Below are positions 15,229 through 22,983 of a stretch of DNA of 64,000 bases, piece by piece (the first letter of the stretch is position 1; each line of letters opens with the position of its first letter). This stretch comes from Streptomyces cinerochromogenes (lineage in GTDB: Bacteria; Actinomycetota; Actinomycetes; Streptomycetales; Streptomycetaceae). A model generated the notes under the pieces. That model saw nothing but the letters and a program-made list of their open reading frames with translations, was not told the origin of the DNA and ran no database searches. The stretch spans positions 1-64,000 of the forward strand of contig NZ_BMRM01000034.1 in NCBI RefSeq assembly GCF_014648635.1. Direction: 5' to 3'. A program made the translations under genes and the position numbers.

Positions 15229-16362
15229 TTACTTCACGACCGCGGCGGCGAGCTTGGACAGCGGCTCGGCGAGCGCGTTCACCGCGTCCGACAGCTCCTT
15301 GCGCTGGTCCTTGCCGACCTTGTCGTAGGAGACGAAGTCGTACGACGTCTTGTCCGTCCGGTACGTGTCGAGCAGCGTGTCCAGCGCCGCGAACTGCCGG
15401 TCCAGCTCCTTGGTCAGCGCCGGGTCGTTCTTCGCGGCGACCGGCTTCAGCAGCTCGTACGCCTTCTGGGCGCCCTCGACGTTGCCCTTGAAGTCGACCA
15501 GGTCGGTGTGGGCGTAGCGGTCCTCCTCGCCGGTGACCTTGCCGGTGGCGACCTCGTCCAGCAGCTCCTTGGCGCCGTTGGCCATGGAGGTCGGGGTGAT
15601 CTCGGCCTTGCCGACCCGGCCCTGCCAGTCCCTGAGGTCCGTCAGCAGCTGGTCGGCGAGGGCCTTCTCCTGCGCGCCGATCTTCTTGTCCTGCCAGAGG
15701 GCCTTCTCCAGCCGGTGCCAGCCGGTCCACTTCTGGCCGGCCTCCAGGCCGTCCTCGCGGACGTCGACCTTCGGATCGATGTCACCGAAGGACTCGGCGA
15801 CCGGCTCGGTGCGCTCCCAGCCGAGGCGGGAGAGGCCGTAGGCCTTCTTCGCGGCGTCCAGGTCGCCGTCCTTGACCGCCTTCACGAAGGTCTCGGCCTT
15901 CGGCAGCGTCTCGTCGGCCTGGTCCTGGGCGTACTGGCGGTAGTCGGCGACGGCCTTGTCCAGCCGCGGGTCCCGCTTGGCGCCGCCACCGCCGGTCACG
16001 GTCAGCTTCTGCCGCACACCGTGGCCCTTCATGCCGGGCCGGCAGGCGATCTCGTACGACCCGGCCTTCACCTCGGCGGTCAGCGTGTACTTGGTGCCCG
16101 GGCCGATGTTCTCCTTCTCGGAGACGATCCGGTCGTCCGGGAACAGGATCTCGACCTCGGTCGCCTTCGAGCCCTTGTTCTCGATCTTGAGCGTGACCTG
16201 ACCGGCCGGCACCGACGTGCTGGAGGTGTCGCACTTCGAGTCGGCGGCCGTGACCTGGATGGCGTCGCCGTCCTTGGCGTCGCTCTTCGCGGTGCAGGCC
16301 GAGAGGGCGGTCAGAGCCGCCGCGGTGGCGGCGGCGGTGACGGTCAGTCGGACGGCTCGCAT
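15229..16362 (-). CDS. efeO: EfeO iron-binding lipoprotein (cupredoxin plus M75 domain)
   Basis: A 377-residue extracytoplasmic iron-binding component of EfeUOB. The signal peptide ends in a lipobox LSAC, so it is probably lipid-anchored. Residues about 30-125 form the cupredoxin-like domain (IENKGSKATEVEILFPDD), and the rest is the M75 peptidase-like helical domain with the HxxE metal motif in GWHRLEKALW. It is the first gene of the operon, directly behind two iron boxes. The order efeO-efeB-efeU is typical of actinobacteria. Confidence 0.93.
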   Translation of the reverse strand: MRAVRLTVTAAATAAALTALSACTAKSDAKDGDAIQVTAADSKCDTSSTSVPAGQVTLKIENKGSKATEVEILFPDDRIVSEKENIGPGTKYTLTAEVKAGSYEIACRPGMKGHGVRQKLTVTGGGGAKRDPRLDKAVADYRQYAQDQADETLPKAETFVKAVKDGDLDAAKKAYGLSRLGWERTEPVAESFGDIDPKVDVREDGLEAGQKWTGWHRLEKALWQDKKIGAQEKALADQLLTDLRDWQGRVGKAEITPTSMANGAKELLDEVATGKVTGEEDRYAHTDLVDFKGNVEGAQKAYELLKPVAAKNDPALTKELDRQFAALDTLLDTYRTDKTSYDFVSYDKVGKDQRKELSDAVNALAEPLSKLAAAVVK

Positions 16363-16383
16363 GCAGGCTCCAAGCGGATCTGA

Positions 16384-16422
16384 TCTGGTGAGGCTGCCCT
16401 AACTTACATGAGGCTTACCTCA
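16384..16422 (-). promoter_or_regulatory. Tandem iron boxes (DmdR1/IdeR type) upstream of efeO
   Basis: Two adjacent 19-base sites match the DtxR/IdeR consensus. On the plus strand 16384-16402 reads TCTGGTGAGGCTGCCCTAA; 16404-16422 on the minus strand reads TGAGGTAAGCCTCATGTAA. Each agrees with the consensus at about 14 of 19 positions, and their centres are 20 bases apart. They lie 22-60 bases before the efeO start, over the likely promoter, so Fe2+-DmdR repression is expected. Confidence 0.8.
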
Positions 16423-16585
16423 CCCATACCCCTGGGTGCCGTGATTCAGCTCTCACCGTCACGTCACGGACACGGCTTGATGGCGACGTCTCAAAAGAGA
16501 CGGCAACAAACGGCAAAGGCGACGTCAAGGGTCCGGGGGCACGCCTGGTAAGCGCTCGCCGGGGCCGCGGTGTTTCAATTCCCCG

Positions 16586-17230
16586 GTGACTGACTACGAC
16601 GTACTCCGCGTCTTCTGCGGACCGAACGGCGGCTACGGCAACGAGCTGGGAGTCGTCCGCGACGGCTCGGTGCTTCCCGAGCGGAGCGACCGGCAGGCCC
16701 TCGCCGGCAAACTCGGCTTCAGCGAGACCGTGTTCGTGGACGACCCCGAGCGCGGAGTGATCGACATCTACACGCCCACCCTCCGGCTGCCCTTCGCCGG
16801 TCACCCCTGCGTAGGCACGGCCTGGCTGCTCGACGTACCCGAACTGGTCACCCCGGCCGGAGTCGTCGGCACCCGGCTGGACGGAGAGTTCAGCTGGATC
16901 GAGGCCCGCGCGGAGTGGGCGCCGCCGCGCACCCTGCGCCAGTACCCGAGCGCCGCCGAGGTGGACGCGCTCCCGGTGCCGCCGAAGGGGGAGTGGATCT
17001 ACGCCTGGGCCTGGGAGGACGAGGCGGCCGGGCGGGTCCGGGCCCGCGCCTTCCCCGGCCGCGACGACGGCATCGAGGAGGACGAGGCGACCGGCGCCGC
17101 GGCCCTGCTCCTGACCGAACGGCTGGGCCGGGCCCTCAACATCACCCAGGGCCGGGGCTCGCAGATCCTGACCGCGCCCCAGCCGCACGGGTGGATCGAG
17201 GTCGGCGGGCGCGTCCGCCTGGAGCGCTGA
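16586..17230 (+). CDS. PhzF family isomerase-like protein
   Basis: A 214-residue protein of the PhzF phenazine-biosynthesis/diaminopimelate-epimerase fold. The core motif LRLPFAGHPCVGTAWLL is present, as is the N-terminal half with FCGPNGGYGNELGVV. It is shorter than classical PhzF (about 280 residues), matching a compact actinobacterial subgroup, and no phenazine genes are near, so the substrate is unknown. The C-terminal half has EEDEATGAAALLL, resembling the family's ATGSA loop. The GTG start follows TTCAAT (16574-16579) by six bases and may be leaderless. It is divergent from the iron operon. Confidence 0.8.
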   Translation: MTDYDVLRVFCGPNGGYGNELGVVRDGSVLPERSDRQALAGKLGFSETVFVDDPERGVIDIYTPTLRLPFAGHPCVGTAWLLDVPELVTPAGVVGTRLDGEFSWIEARAEWAPPRTLRQYPSAAEVDALPVPPKGEWIYAWAWEDEAAGRVRARAFPGRDDGIEEDEATGAAALLLTERLGRALNITQGRGSQILTAPQPHGWIEVGGRVRLER

Positions 17231-17369
17231 CACACCGCGGCGACGCGCCGGCGGCCGGTGCGGCGCCCGGGTGACCGTTCGAGCGCCCGTCCGGGTGGAT
17301 CCGCGTGTGCGCGCGAGGGCGAACGGGGACCACTGGGCGTGACCACTCCGCCTCCCCGAGAGGAGCACC

Positions 17370-17567
17370 ATGCGCATCAGATCAGTCGTGGCCGCGACCT
17401 GCCTCGCCGCCGCTCTCGCCGCCGCCGGCGCGACGACGGCCGGTGCCACCAACTACGACACCAAGGACGACGACGAGGCCGTCTGCAGCCCGTACGCCGG
17501 CTCGCTGACCTCGCTGGAGAACCACGTGACCTGGTCCGGCGCCCACTGCAGCGACTACCTGCGCTGA
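17370..17567 (+). CDS. Small secreted protein with two cysteines
   Basis: A 65-residue precursor with a clear signal peptide (MRIRSVVAATCLAAALAAAGA) and probable cleavage after TAGA. The mature part is only about 40 residues, acidic, with cysteines in AVCSPYAG and AHCSDYLR that could form a disulfide. GAGAGGAGC supports the ATG. I do not recognise the family; small secreted proteins of this kind are common in streptomycetes. A strong hairpin follows the stop codon. Confidence 0.75.
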   Translation: MRIRSVVAATCLAAALAAAGATTAGATNYDTKDDDEAVCSPYAGSLTSLENHVTWSGAHCSDYLR

Positions 17568-17572
17568 TGCGA

Positions 17573-17608
17573 CCCGGGTCCCCCGCACGCGGTGCGGGGG
17601 ACCCGGTC
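17573..17608. terminator. Bidirectional terminator hairpin
   Basis: Arms GACCCGGGTCCCCGCAC and GTGCGGGGGACCCGGTC pair with one bulged G around a GCG loop. It sits between the convergent secreted-protein and map genes. Confidence 0.75.
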
Positions 17609-17637
17609 GTCCAGGGCTCACGCGCCCCGCGCGGTGC

Positions 17638-18495
17638 TCAGGGGAGGGTCAGGATCTCCGCGCCGGTGTCCGTCACGACCAGGGTGTGCTCGAACTGCGC
17701 GGTCCGCTTGCGGTCCTTCGTCACGACCGTCCAGCCGTCGTCCCACATGTCGTACTCGTGGGTGCCGAGCGTCAGCATGGGCTCGATCGTGAAGGTCATC
17801 CCCGGCTGCATCACCGCCGTCGCGTGCGGGCTGTCGTAGTGCGGGATGATCAGCCCCGAGTGGAACGACGTGCTGATGCCGTGGCCGGTGAAGTCCCGGA
17901 CCACGCCGTAGCCGAAGCGCTTGGCGTACGACTCGATGACCCGGCCGATGACGTTGATCTGCCGGCCCGGCTTCACCGCCTTGATCGCCCGGTCGAGCGA
18001 CTCCCGGGTGCGCTCCACCAGCAGCCGCGACTCCTCGTCGACGTCACCCACCAGGTAGGTGGCGTTGTTGTCGCCGTGCACCCCGCCGATGTACGCCGTC
18101 ACGTCCAGGTTGACGATGTCGCCGTCGCGCAGCACGGTCGAGTCCGGGATGCCGTGGCAGATGACCTCGTTGACCGACGTGCACAGCGACTTCGGGAAGC
18201 CCCGGTAGCCCAGCGTGGAGGGATAGGCGCCGTGGTCGCACATGTACTCGTGGGCGACCTTGTCCAGCTGGTCCGTGGTGACCCCGGGCGCGATGATCTT
18301 CGCGGCCTCCGCCATCGCCCGCGCGGCGATACGGCCGGCGGTCCGCATCGCCTCGATGGTCTCGGGGGTCTGCACCTCCGGCCCGGTGTACGGCGTCGGC
18401 GCGGGCTTGCCGACGTACTCGGGGCGGCGGATGTTTCCGGGAACCGAACGGGTGGGAGACAGCTCCCCTGGTACGAGCAGCGACTGGCCAGACAT
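17638..18495 (-). CDS. map: Methionine aminopeptidase, type I
   Basis: A 285-residue cytoplasmic metalloprotease that removes N-terminal methionine from nascent proteins. The five metal ligands are visible in order: Asp in NLDVTAYIGGVHGD (two aspartates), His in FTGHGIS, Glu in FTIEPM and Glu in QFEHTLVV. An N-terminal extension of about 40 residues with a proline-rich PGNIRRPEYVGKP is typical of actinobacterial MapB. It starts at the ATG at 18495, seven bases from TAGACT (complement of 18503-18508), so translation is probably leaderless. It is divergent from a small conserved gene. Confidence 0.95.
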   Translation of the reverse strand: MSGQSLLVPGELSPTRSVPGNIRRPEYVGKPAPTPYTGPEVQTPETIEAMRTAGRIAARAMAEAAKIIAPGVTTDQLDKVAHEYMCDHGAYPSTLGYRGFPKSLCTSVNEVICHGIPDSTVLRDGDIVNLDVTAYIGGVHGDNNATYLVGDVDEESRLLVERTRESLDRAIKAVKPGRQINVIGRVIESYAKRFGYGVVRDFTGHGISTSFHSGLIIPHYDSPHATAVMQPGMTFTIEPMLTLGTHEYDMWDDGWTVVTKDRKRTAQFEHTLVVTDTGAEILTLP

Positions 18496-18553
18496 GTCAG
18501 CGAGTCTAACCAGCGGACATGGGGGAACATGTCGGTGGCGAGAGGAGCTGGTC

Positions 18554-18787
18554 ATGGCCCTGTTCAAGAAGCGCACCGCCGGCAAGCCGGGCGAGTGGTA
18601 CTACTGCCTGGAGCACAAGAAGGTCGAGGAGGGCCCGGACTGCCCGGGCAAGGACCGCTTCGGGCCGTACGCGTCCCCGGACGAGGCCCGGCACGCGATG
18701 GAGACCGCCGCCGAACGCAACCTCCAGTGGGAGAACGACCCCCGCTGGCACGACGCGCCCGCCGGCGGCAGCACGGAAGAGAGCTGA
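18554..18787 (+). CDS. Conserved small hypothetical protein
   Basis: A 77-residue soluble protein starting ALFKKRTAGKPGEWYYCLEHKKVEEGPDCPGKDRFGPY. The short Cys/His set (YYCLEHKKVEEGPDC) suggests a small structural or metal site. AGAGGAGC supports the ATG. I have the impression that close relatives occur beside map in other streptomycetes, but I cannot name a function. The region around PYASPDEARHAMETA resembles the SPOR-like aspartate-alanine helix found in small actinobacterial proteins. Confidence 0.7.
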   Translation: MALFKKRTAGKPGEWYYCLEHKKVEEGPDCPGKDRFGPYASPDEARHAMETAAERNLQWENDPRWHDAPAGGSTEES

Positions 18788-18861
18788 GCGGACCTCCGGG
18801 GCCGGGACACCGGGCACCCGCCCCTGAGCACGGCGGCACGGCGGACCGGCGGCCGGGCGGG

Positions 18862-19458
18862 TCACCAGGGGGCCGGCGGGGGAGCCGTCAGCGCTTCCGT
18901 CCAGCGGGACAGGCGGTCCCGGAACCCCCGTCGCACCCTCAAAGAGCCCGCGTTCTCCCCGGCCGCCGCGCTGACCAGGTGCTGCACGGTGTCCAGGTCC
19001 AGTTCCGCCCCCTGAGGCACGGCCAGCGTGTCATGGGCCATCGCGGCCAGCTCGCCCCCGCCCGCGCCCAGCGCCAGCACCGTCACCCCGGCCCGCCGGG
19101 CGTCGTGCACCCGCTCCAGCAGCGGCGCCGGTTCCCCGGGCGCCACGACCAGCAGGGTCTCACCGCGCCGCGCCGCCGCGAGCCGTCCCGGCCCGACCGC
19201 CAGATGCGCGGGATCCGAGGGGCGCGCGTGATGCCGTACCAGCGTCGGCGCCAGCTCCGGCGTGCCCGACCAGGCCGCCTCGTCCACCAGGTGCGCGGCC
19301 AGGTGCCAGGGCTCGTACTCCGGCGTGCCCACCAGCAGCAGCCCGCCCCCGTGCGCCACCACCGACCCGCGCAGCACCCCCGCGAACCTCCGGGTGGCCC
19401 CCAGCCACTCGGTCCCGGCGAGCACTTCCCGCAGCAACGCGACCCGTACGGCGTCCAT
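18862..19458 (-). CDS. Putative SIS-like protein of unknown function
   Basis: A 198-residue alanine-rich cytoplasmic protein. The middle reads ETLLVVAPGEPAPLLERVHDARRAGVTVLALG, which has the spacing of a sugar-isomerase (SIS) fold where a phosphosugar loop is followed by helix and strand, but a diagnostic SIS signature is not certain. The start is placed at the ATG at 19458; an AT-containing CAGGAT hexamer ends eight bases before it. It is divergent from the sialidase gene, which would fit a sugar-related role, but this is only contextual. Confidence 0.5.
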   Translation of the reverse strand: MDAVRVALLREVLAGTEWLGATRRFAGVLRGSVVAHGGGLLLVGTPEYEPWHLAAHLVDEAAWSGTPELAPTLVRHHARPSDPAHLAVGPGRLAAARRGETLLVVAPGEPAPLLERVHDARRAGVTVLALGAGGGELAAMAHDTLAVPQGAELDLDTVQHLVSAAAGENAGSLRVRRGFRDRLSRWTEALTAPPPAPW

Positions 19459-19565
19459 GCGACCGCATCCTGCCGCAACCACTCACCCGTGACGCGGAGT
19501 TCACCCGGAATTCGCCCGACCCGGGGATGGTGACGGCCCGTCCGCAGGCCTTCAGGAGCCGCCCG

Positions 19566-20642
19566 ATGACCGACGTGACCGTCCCCTTCCGCGCGGGCCG
19601 CGAGGGATACGCGAGCTTCCGCATACCGGCCGTCGTCGCCTCCCGGTCCGGCACCCTGCTCGCCTTCTGCGAGGGCCGCGTCGACTCCGCCGCCGACCAC
19701 GGGCACATCGACATCGTGCTGAAACGGTCCGCCGACGGCGGCCGCACCTGGGGACCCCTCCAGGCCGCCGCGCGCAACGGCACGGACCTCGCCGGCAACC
19801 CCGCCCCCGTCGTCCTGGACACCGGCCGGATCCTGCTCGTGCACATACGGGCCTCCGCCTCCGCCACCGAGGCCGCCATCCTGCGCGGCCAGGTCTCCGA
19901 CGCCGACGGCCGGCGAGTGTGGGTGCAACACAGCGACGACGACGGGCTGACGTGGTCCGAGCCCAGGGAGATCACCCCGCAGGTGAAGAGGCCCGGCTGG
20001 CGCTGGTACGCCACCACCCCCGGCCACGCCCTCCAGCTCACCTCCGGCCGCGTCCTCGTCCCGGCCAACCACACCCTGCCGCCCACCGGCACCGACACCG
20101 GCGCCGAGGCGAAGTACAACAGCGGGCACTGCCTGCTCAGCGACGACCACGGCGAGACCTGGTACCTCGGCTACCTGGACGAGAACACCGACGGCTACGT
20201 CAACGTCAACGAGACCACCGCCGCCGAACTCCCCGACGGCCGCGTCTACCTCAACACCCGCAACGACTCCCCCTCACCCGGCAACCGCGCCGACGCCCGC
20301 TCCGAGGACGGCGGGAAGACCCTCGTGAAGCCCTTCCGCCCGCAGGCCGGACTGGCCGCGCCGGTCTGCGAGGCCGCCGTGCTCCAGCTCCGCGACCCCG
20401 ACGTGCTGCTCTTCTCCGCCCCCGCCGACCCCGGCGGCGCCCGCGCCCTGATGACGATCCGCGCCTCCCACGACGGCGGCACCACCTGGCGCACCGCGTA
20501 CACCGCCGACGGGCTCCCCGCCGCCTACTCCGACCTGGTCCGCGTCGACCCGCACACCGTCGGCCTGCTCCACGAGACGGGCGACTTCGGCGCCTACGAG
20601 ACGATCACCTTCCGCCGGGTGCCCGTGCACCGGCTGACCTGA
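19566..20642 (+). CDS. Exo-alpha-sialidase (BNR/Asp-box), no signal peptide
   Basis: A 358-residue six-bladed propeller glycosidase of the GH33-like sialidase superfamily. The N-terminal FRIP arginine motif (YASFRIPAVV) is present, and five Asp-boxes of the S-x-D-x-G-x-T-W type occur (SADGGRTWG, SDDDGLTWS, SDDHGETWY, SEDGGKTLV, SHDGGTTWR); the fourth is degenerate. No signal peptide is seen, so it appears cytoplasmic, unlike most bacterial sialidases. CAGGAG nine bases upstream supports the ATG at 19566. The natural substrate is uncertain. Confidence 0.85.
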   Translation: MTDVTVPFRAGREGYASFRIPAVVASRSGTLLAFCEGRVDSAADHGHIDIVLKRSADGGRTWGPLQAAARNGTDLAGNPAPVVLDTGRILLVHIRASASATEAAILRGQVSDADGRRVWVQHSDDDGLTWSEPREITPQVKRPGWRWYATTPGHALQLTSGRVLVPANHTLPPTGTDTGAEAKYNSGHCLLSDDHGETWYLGYLDENTDGYVNVNETTAAELPDGRVYLNTRNDSPSPGNRADARSEDGGKTLVKPFRPQAGLAAPVCEAAVLQLRDPDVLLFSAPADPGGARALMTIRASHDGGTTWRTAYTADGLPAAYSDLVRVDPHTVGLLHETGDFGAYETITFRRVPVHRLT

Positions 20643-20679
20643 GCCGCTACCGGCCCGGCGGCGGACGTAGAGTCGGCCC

Positions 20680-21393
20680 ATGACCTCTACCGACAGCGCA
20701 CAGACCCCTGCCAAGGCCCCCGCCAAGGACCCCTGGGACCTGCCCGACGTCTCCGGGTACGTCGTCGGCGTGCTCGGCGGCACCGGACCGCAGGGCAAGG
20801 GCCTCGCCTACCGGCTCGCCCGGGCCGGCCAGAAGGTGATCATCGGCTCCCGCGCCGCCGAGCGCGCCCGGGCCGCCGCCGACGAACTCGGCCACGGCAT
20901 CGAGGGCGCCGACAACGCCGAGACCGCGCGCCGCAGCGACATCGTGATCGTCGCCGTACCGTGGGACGGCCACGGCGACACCCTGAAGTCGCTGCGCGAG
21001 GAGCTGGCCGGCAAGCTCGTCGTGGACTGCGTCAACCCGCTCGGCTTCGACAAGAAGGGCGCCTACGCGCTCAAGCCGGAGGAGGGCAGCGCCGCCGAGC
21101 AGGCCGCCGCGCTGCTGCCGGACTCCCGGGTCACCGCAGCCTTCCACCACCTGTCGGCCGTCCTGCTCCAGGACCCGGAGATCGAGCAGATCGACACCGA
21201 CGTGATGGTGCTCGGCGAGGACCGCGCCGACGTGGAGATCGTGCAGGCGCTGGCCGGGCGCATCCCCGGCATGCGCGGCGTCTTCGCCGGCCGGCTGCGC
21301 AACGCCCACCAGGTGGAGTCGCTGGTCGCGAACCTGATCTCCGTCAACCGCCGGTACAAGGCACACGCCGGGCTCCGCGTCACCGACGTGTGA
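20680..21393 (+). CDS. npdG: NADPH-dependent F420 reductase
   Basis: A 237-residue F420H2:NADP oxidoreductase (Fno/NpdG family) that moves hydride between coenzyme F420 and NADP. The dinucleotide fold starts VGVLGGTGPQGKGLAYRLA, with arginine contacts in IGSRAAERA, then VIVAVPWDGH and VDCVNPLGF. The C terminus (RNAHQVESLVANLISVNRRYKAHAG) carries the conserved RNAH segment. An N-terminal extension of about 25 residues is typical of actinobacteria. The ATG lies six bases after TAGAGT (20668-20673), so the mRNA is probably leaderless. Confidence 0.92.
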   Translation: MTSTDSAQTPAKAPAKDPWDLPDVSGYVVGVLGGTGPQGKGLAYRLARAGQKVIIGSRAAERARAAADELGHGIEGADNAETARRSDIVIVAVPWDGHGDTLKSLREELAGKLVVDCVNPLGFDKKGAYALKPEEGSAAEQAAALLPDSRVTAAFHHLSAVLLQDPEIEQIDTDVMVLGEDRADVEIVQALAGRIPGMRGVFAGRLRNAHQVESLVANLISVNRRYKAHAGLRVTDV

Positions 21394-21468
21394 GCCGCGA
21401 AGGGCGATGGGGGACACTGGTCGGCGAAGCAGTCACCGCGCAGTGTCCCCGACAGGAGCCGACCCACC

Positions 21469-21654
21469 ATGCCCCGCATCGCCCTCTACCCCCTCGTCGT
21501 CTGCGTCCTCGCCGTGGCCGCCGCGGTCGTCTCCTTCGCCCGGGGCAGCTGGCTGGGGATCGTCTGGGTGCTCCTGGCGGGCCTGTCGTCCAACATGACG
21601 TGGTACTACGTCAAGCGCGGCAGGGCCGGCCGGAGCGGGTCCGTCACCGGCTGA
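21469..21654 (+). CDS. Small two-helix membrane protein
   Basis: A 61-residue protein with two hydrophobic segments (ALYPLVVCVLAVAAAVVSFA and WLGIVWVLLAGLSSNM) and a basic tail. ACAGGAGC stands upstream of the ATG. No family recognised. Its last 11 bases overlap the convergent M50 protease gene. Confidence 0.6.
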   Translation: MPRIALYPLVVCVLAVAAAVVSFARGSWLGIVWVLLAGLSSNMTWYYVKRGRAGRSGSVTG

Positions 21655-22444
21655 CCGAGCAGTAGTCGTTGGTGCCCTCCCAGAACCGGTACAGCTCCTG
21701 TCCGCAGTACTGGGAGAAGCCGTCGACGTGCAGCGCCCGCATGATCGCGTCGATCACGTCGAAGAACGCGCCGTTGACCGACGGCAGCCACAGCAGCGCG
21801 AACACGAACAGCAGACCGAACGGGGCGAACGGCTCCACCTGCCGCTTCACGTTGTACGACAGCCAGGGCTCGATCACGCCGTAGCCGTCCAGGCCCGGCA
21901 CCGGCAGGAAGTTCAGCAGCGCCGCCGTCACCTGCAGCAGCGCCAGGAACGCCAGCGCGAACCGGAACTCCGCGGGGACGCCGTCCAGCGCGTCCAGCCA
22001 GAAGGGGGCCGTGCACACCGCCGCGAACAGCACGTTCGCCAGCGGGCCGGCCGCCGAGATCAGACTGTGCCGCCAGCGGCCCGGGATGCGGCTCCGCTCG
22101 ATGAACACCGCCCCGCCGGGCAGACCGATCCCGCCCATGATCACGAACAGCACCGGGAGCACGATGCTCAGCAGCGCGTGCGTGTACTTCAGCGGGTTCA
22201 GCGTGAGATAGCCCTTCGCGCCGACCGTGATGTCCCCGCCGTGCAGGGCGGTGCGCGCGTGCGCGTACTCGTGCAGGCACAGCGAGACGATCCAGGCCGC
22301 CGTCACGAACAGGAACACCGCGATTCCCGGCTGCGCGGCGAACCCGGTCCAGGTGGCCCAGCCGGTCACCGCCGTCACGGCCAGTATGCCGACGAACACG
22401 GGACTGATCTGCCGGTCGCCGCGACGGCTGGTGGCGGTGGTCAT
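21644..22444 (-). CDS. M50 (site-2 type) membrane metalloprotease
   Basis: A 266-residue integral membrane zinc protease. The HExxH motif is HEYAH in the third hydrophobic segment, and the third ligand motif is NFLPVPGLDGYG, matching the family's NxxPxxxLDG. Six hydrophobic helices are seen. No PDZ domain is present, placing it in the compact group with no known substrate. It is likely an intramembrane protease for anti-sigma or signalling proteins, but no partner is adjacent. The 3' end overlaps the small membrane-protein gene. Confidence 0.88.
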   Translation of the reverse strand: MTTATSRRGDRQISPVFVGILAVTAVTGWATWTGFAAQPGIAVFLFVTAAWIVSLCLHEYAHARTALHGGDITVGAKGYLTLNPLKYTHALLSIVLPVLFVIMGGIGLPGGAVFIERSRIPGRWRHSLISAAGPLANVLFAAVCTAPFWLDALDGVPAEFRFALAFLALLQVTAALLNFLPVPGLDGYGVIEPWLSYNVKRQVEPFAPFGLLFVFALLWLPSVNGAFFDVIDAIMRALHVDGFSQYCGQELYRFWEGTNDYCSVSR

Positions 22445-22552
22445 GGGGCGGGCTCCTCCTGGTGCGGGGCGGTCGGCAGGCCGACCGTACCCGGCCGGGG
22501 CTCACCAGGAAAACGCCTCGCCACGGCCGTCCGGTTCCTGGAAGGTGGAGAG

Positions 22553-22960
22553 ATGGCACTGATGAAGGTGTTCTACGAGAGCTGGCAGATGGAGTGCTGC
22601 GGTCGCCCGTTCGGCGTGGGCAAGCAGGTCGCCTGGCCGCTGGTCGCCGTGGACGAGGAGCACGCGGACGGACAGTGGTACGGCGCCGACGCGTGGGTGG
22701 AGAACCACGGCGACGTCCCGCACGACACCACCGGCCACGTCCGCGCCATCGAGCTGGTGTACCAGGTCTACGCCGAGACCGGACCGGGTTCACGCACCTT
22801 CGAGCCGGTGCCGGAAGAGTGGTCGCTGGAGCCGGTCGACAGCTGCCCCAAGTGGTTCCGTCGGGAGGAGACGGCCGGCGGTCCCGGGCCGCGCCGCAGC
22901 CGCGACCAGGCCGGCGTCCTCGTCACCCTCGAAGTCCCGACCGCCGGCGCCCGCCCCTGA
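22553..22960 (+). CDS. Conserved hypothetical protein (DUF6578-like)
   Basis: A 135-residue soluble protein beginning ALMKVFYESWQMECCGRPFGVGKQVAWPL, with a vicinal cysteine pair. It resembles the streptomycete DUF6578 family as I recall it. GGAAGGTGGAG precedes the ATG at 22553. The C terminus is basic and disordered. The SARP regulator starts 23 bases after its stop, but with its own -10 box, so no functional link can be inferred. Confidence 0.6.
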   Translation: MALMKVFYESWQMECCGRPFGVGKQVAWPLVAVDEEHADGQWYGADAWVENHGDVPHDTTGHVRAIELVYQVYAETGPGSRTFEPVPEEWSLEPVDSCPKWFRREETAGGPGPRRSRDQAGVLVTLEVPTAGARP

Positions 22961-22983
22961 CGGCACCGGGGACAATGGACCCC

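Noticed and set aside
16586..17230. Phenazine biosynthesis
   Set aside because: Only a short PhzF-like protein is present; no other phz genes occur in the window.
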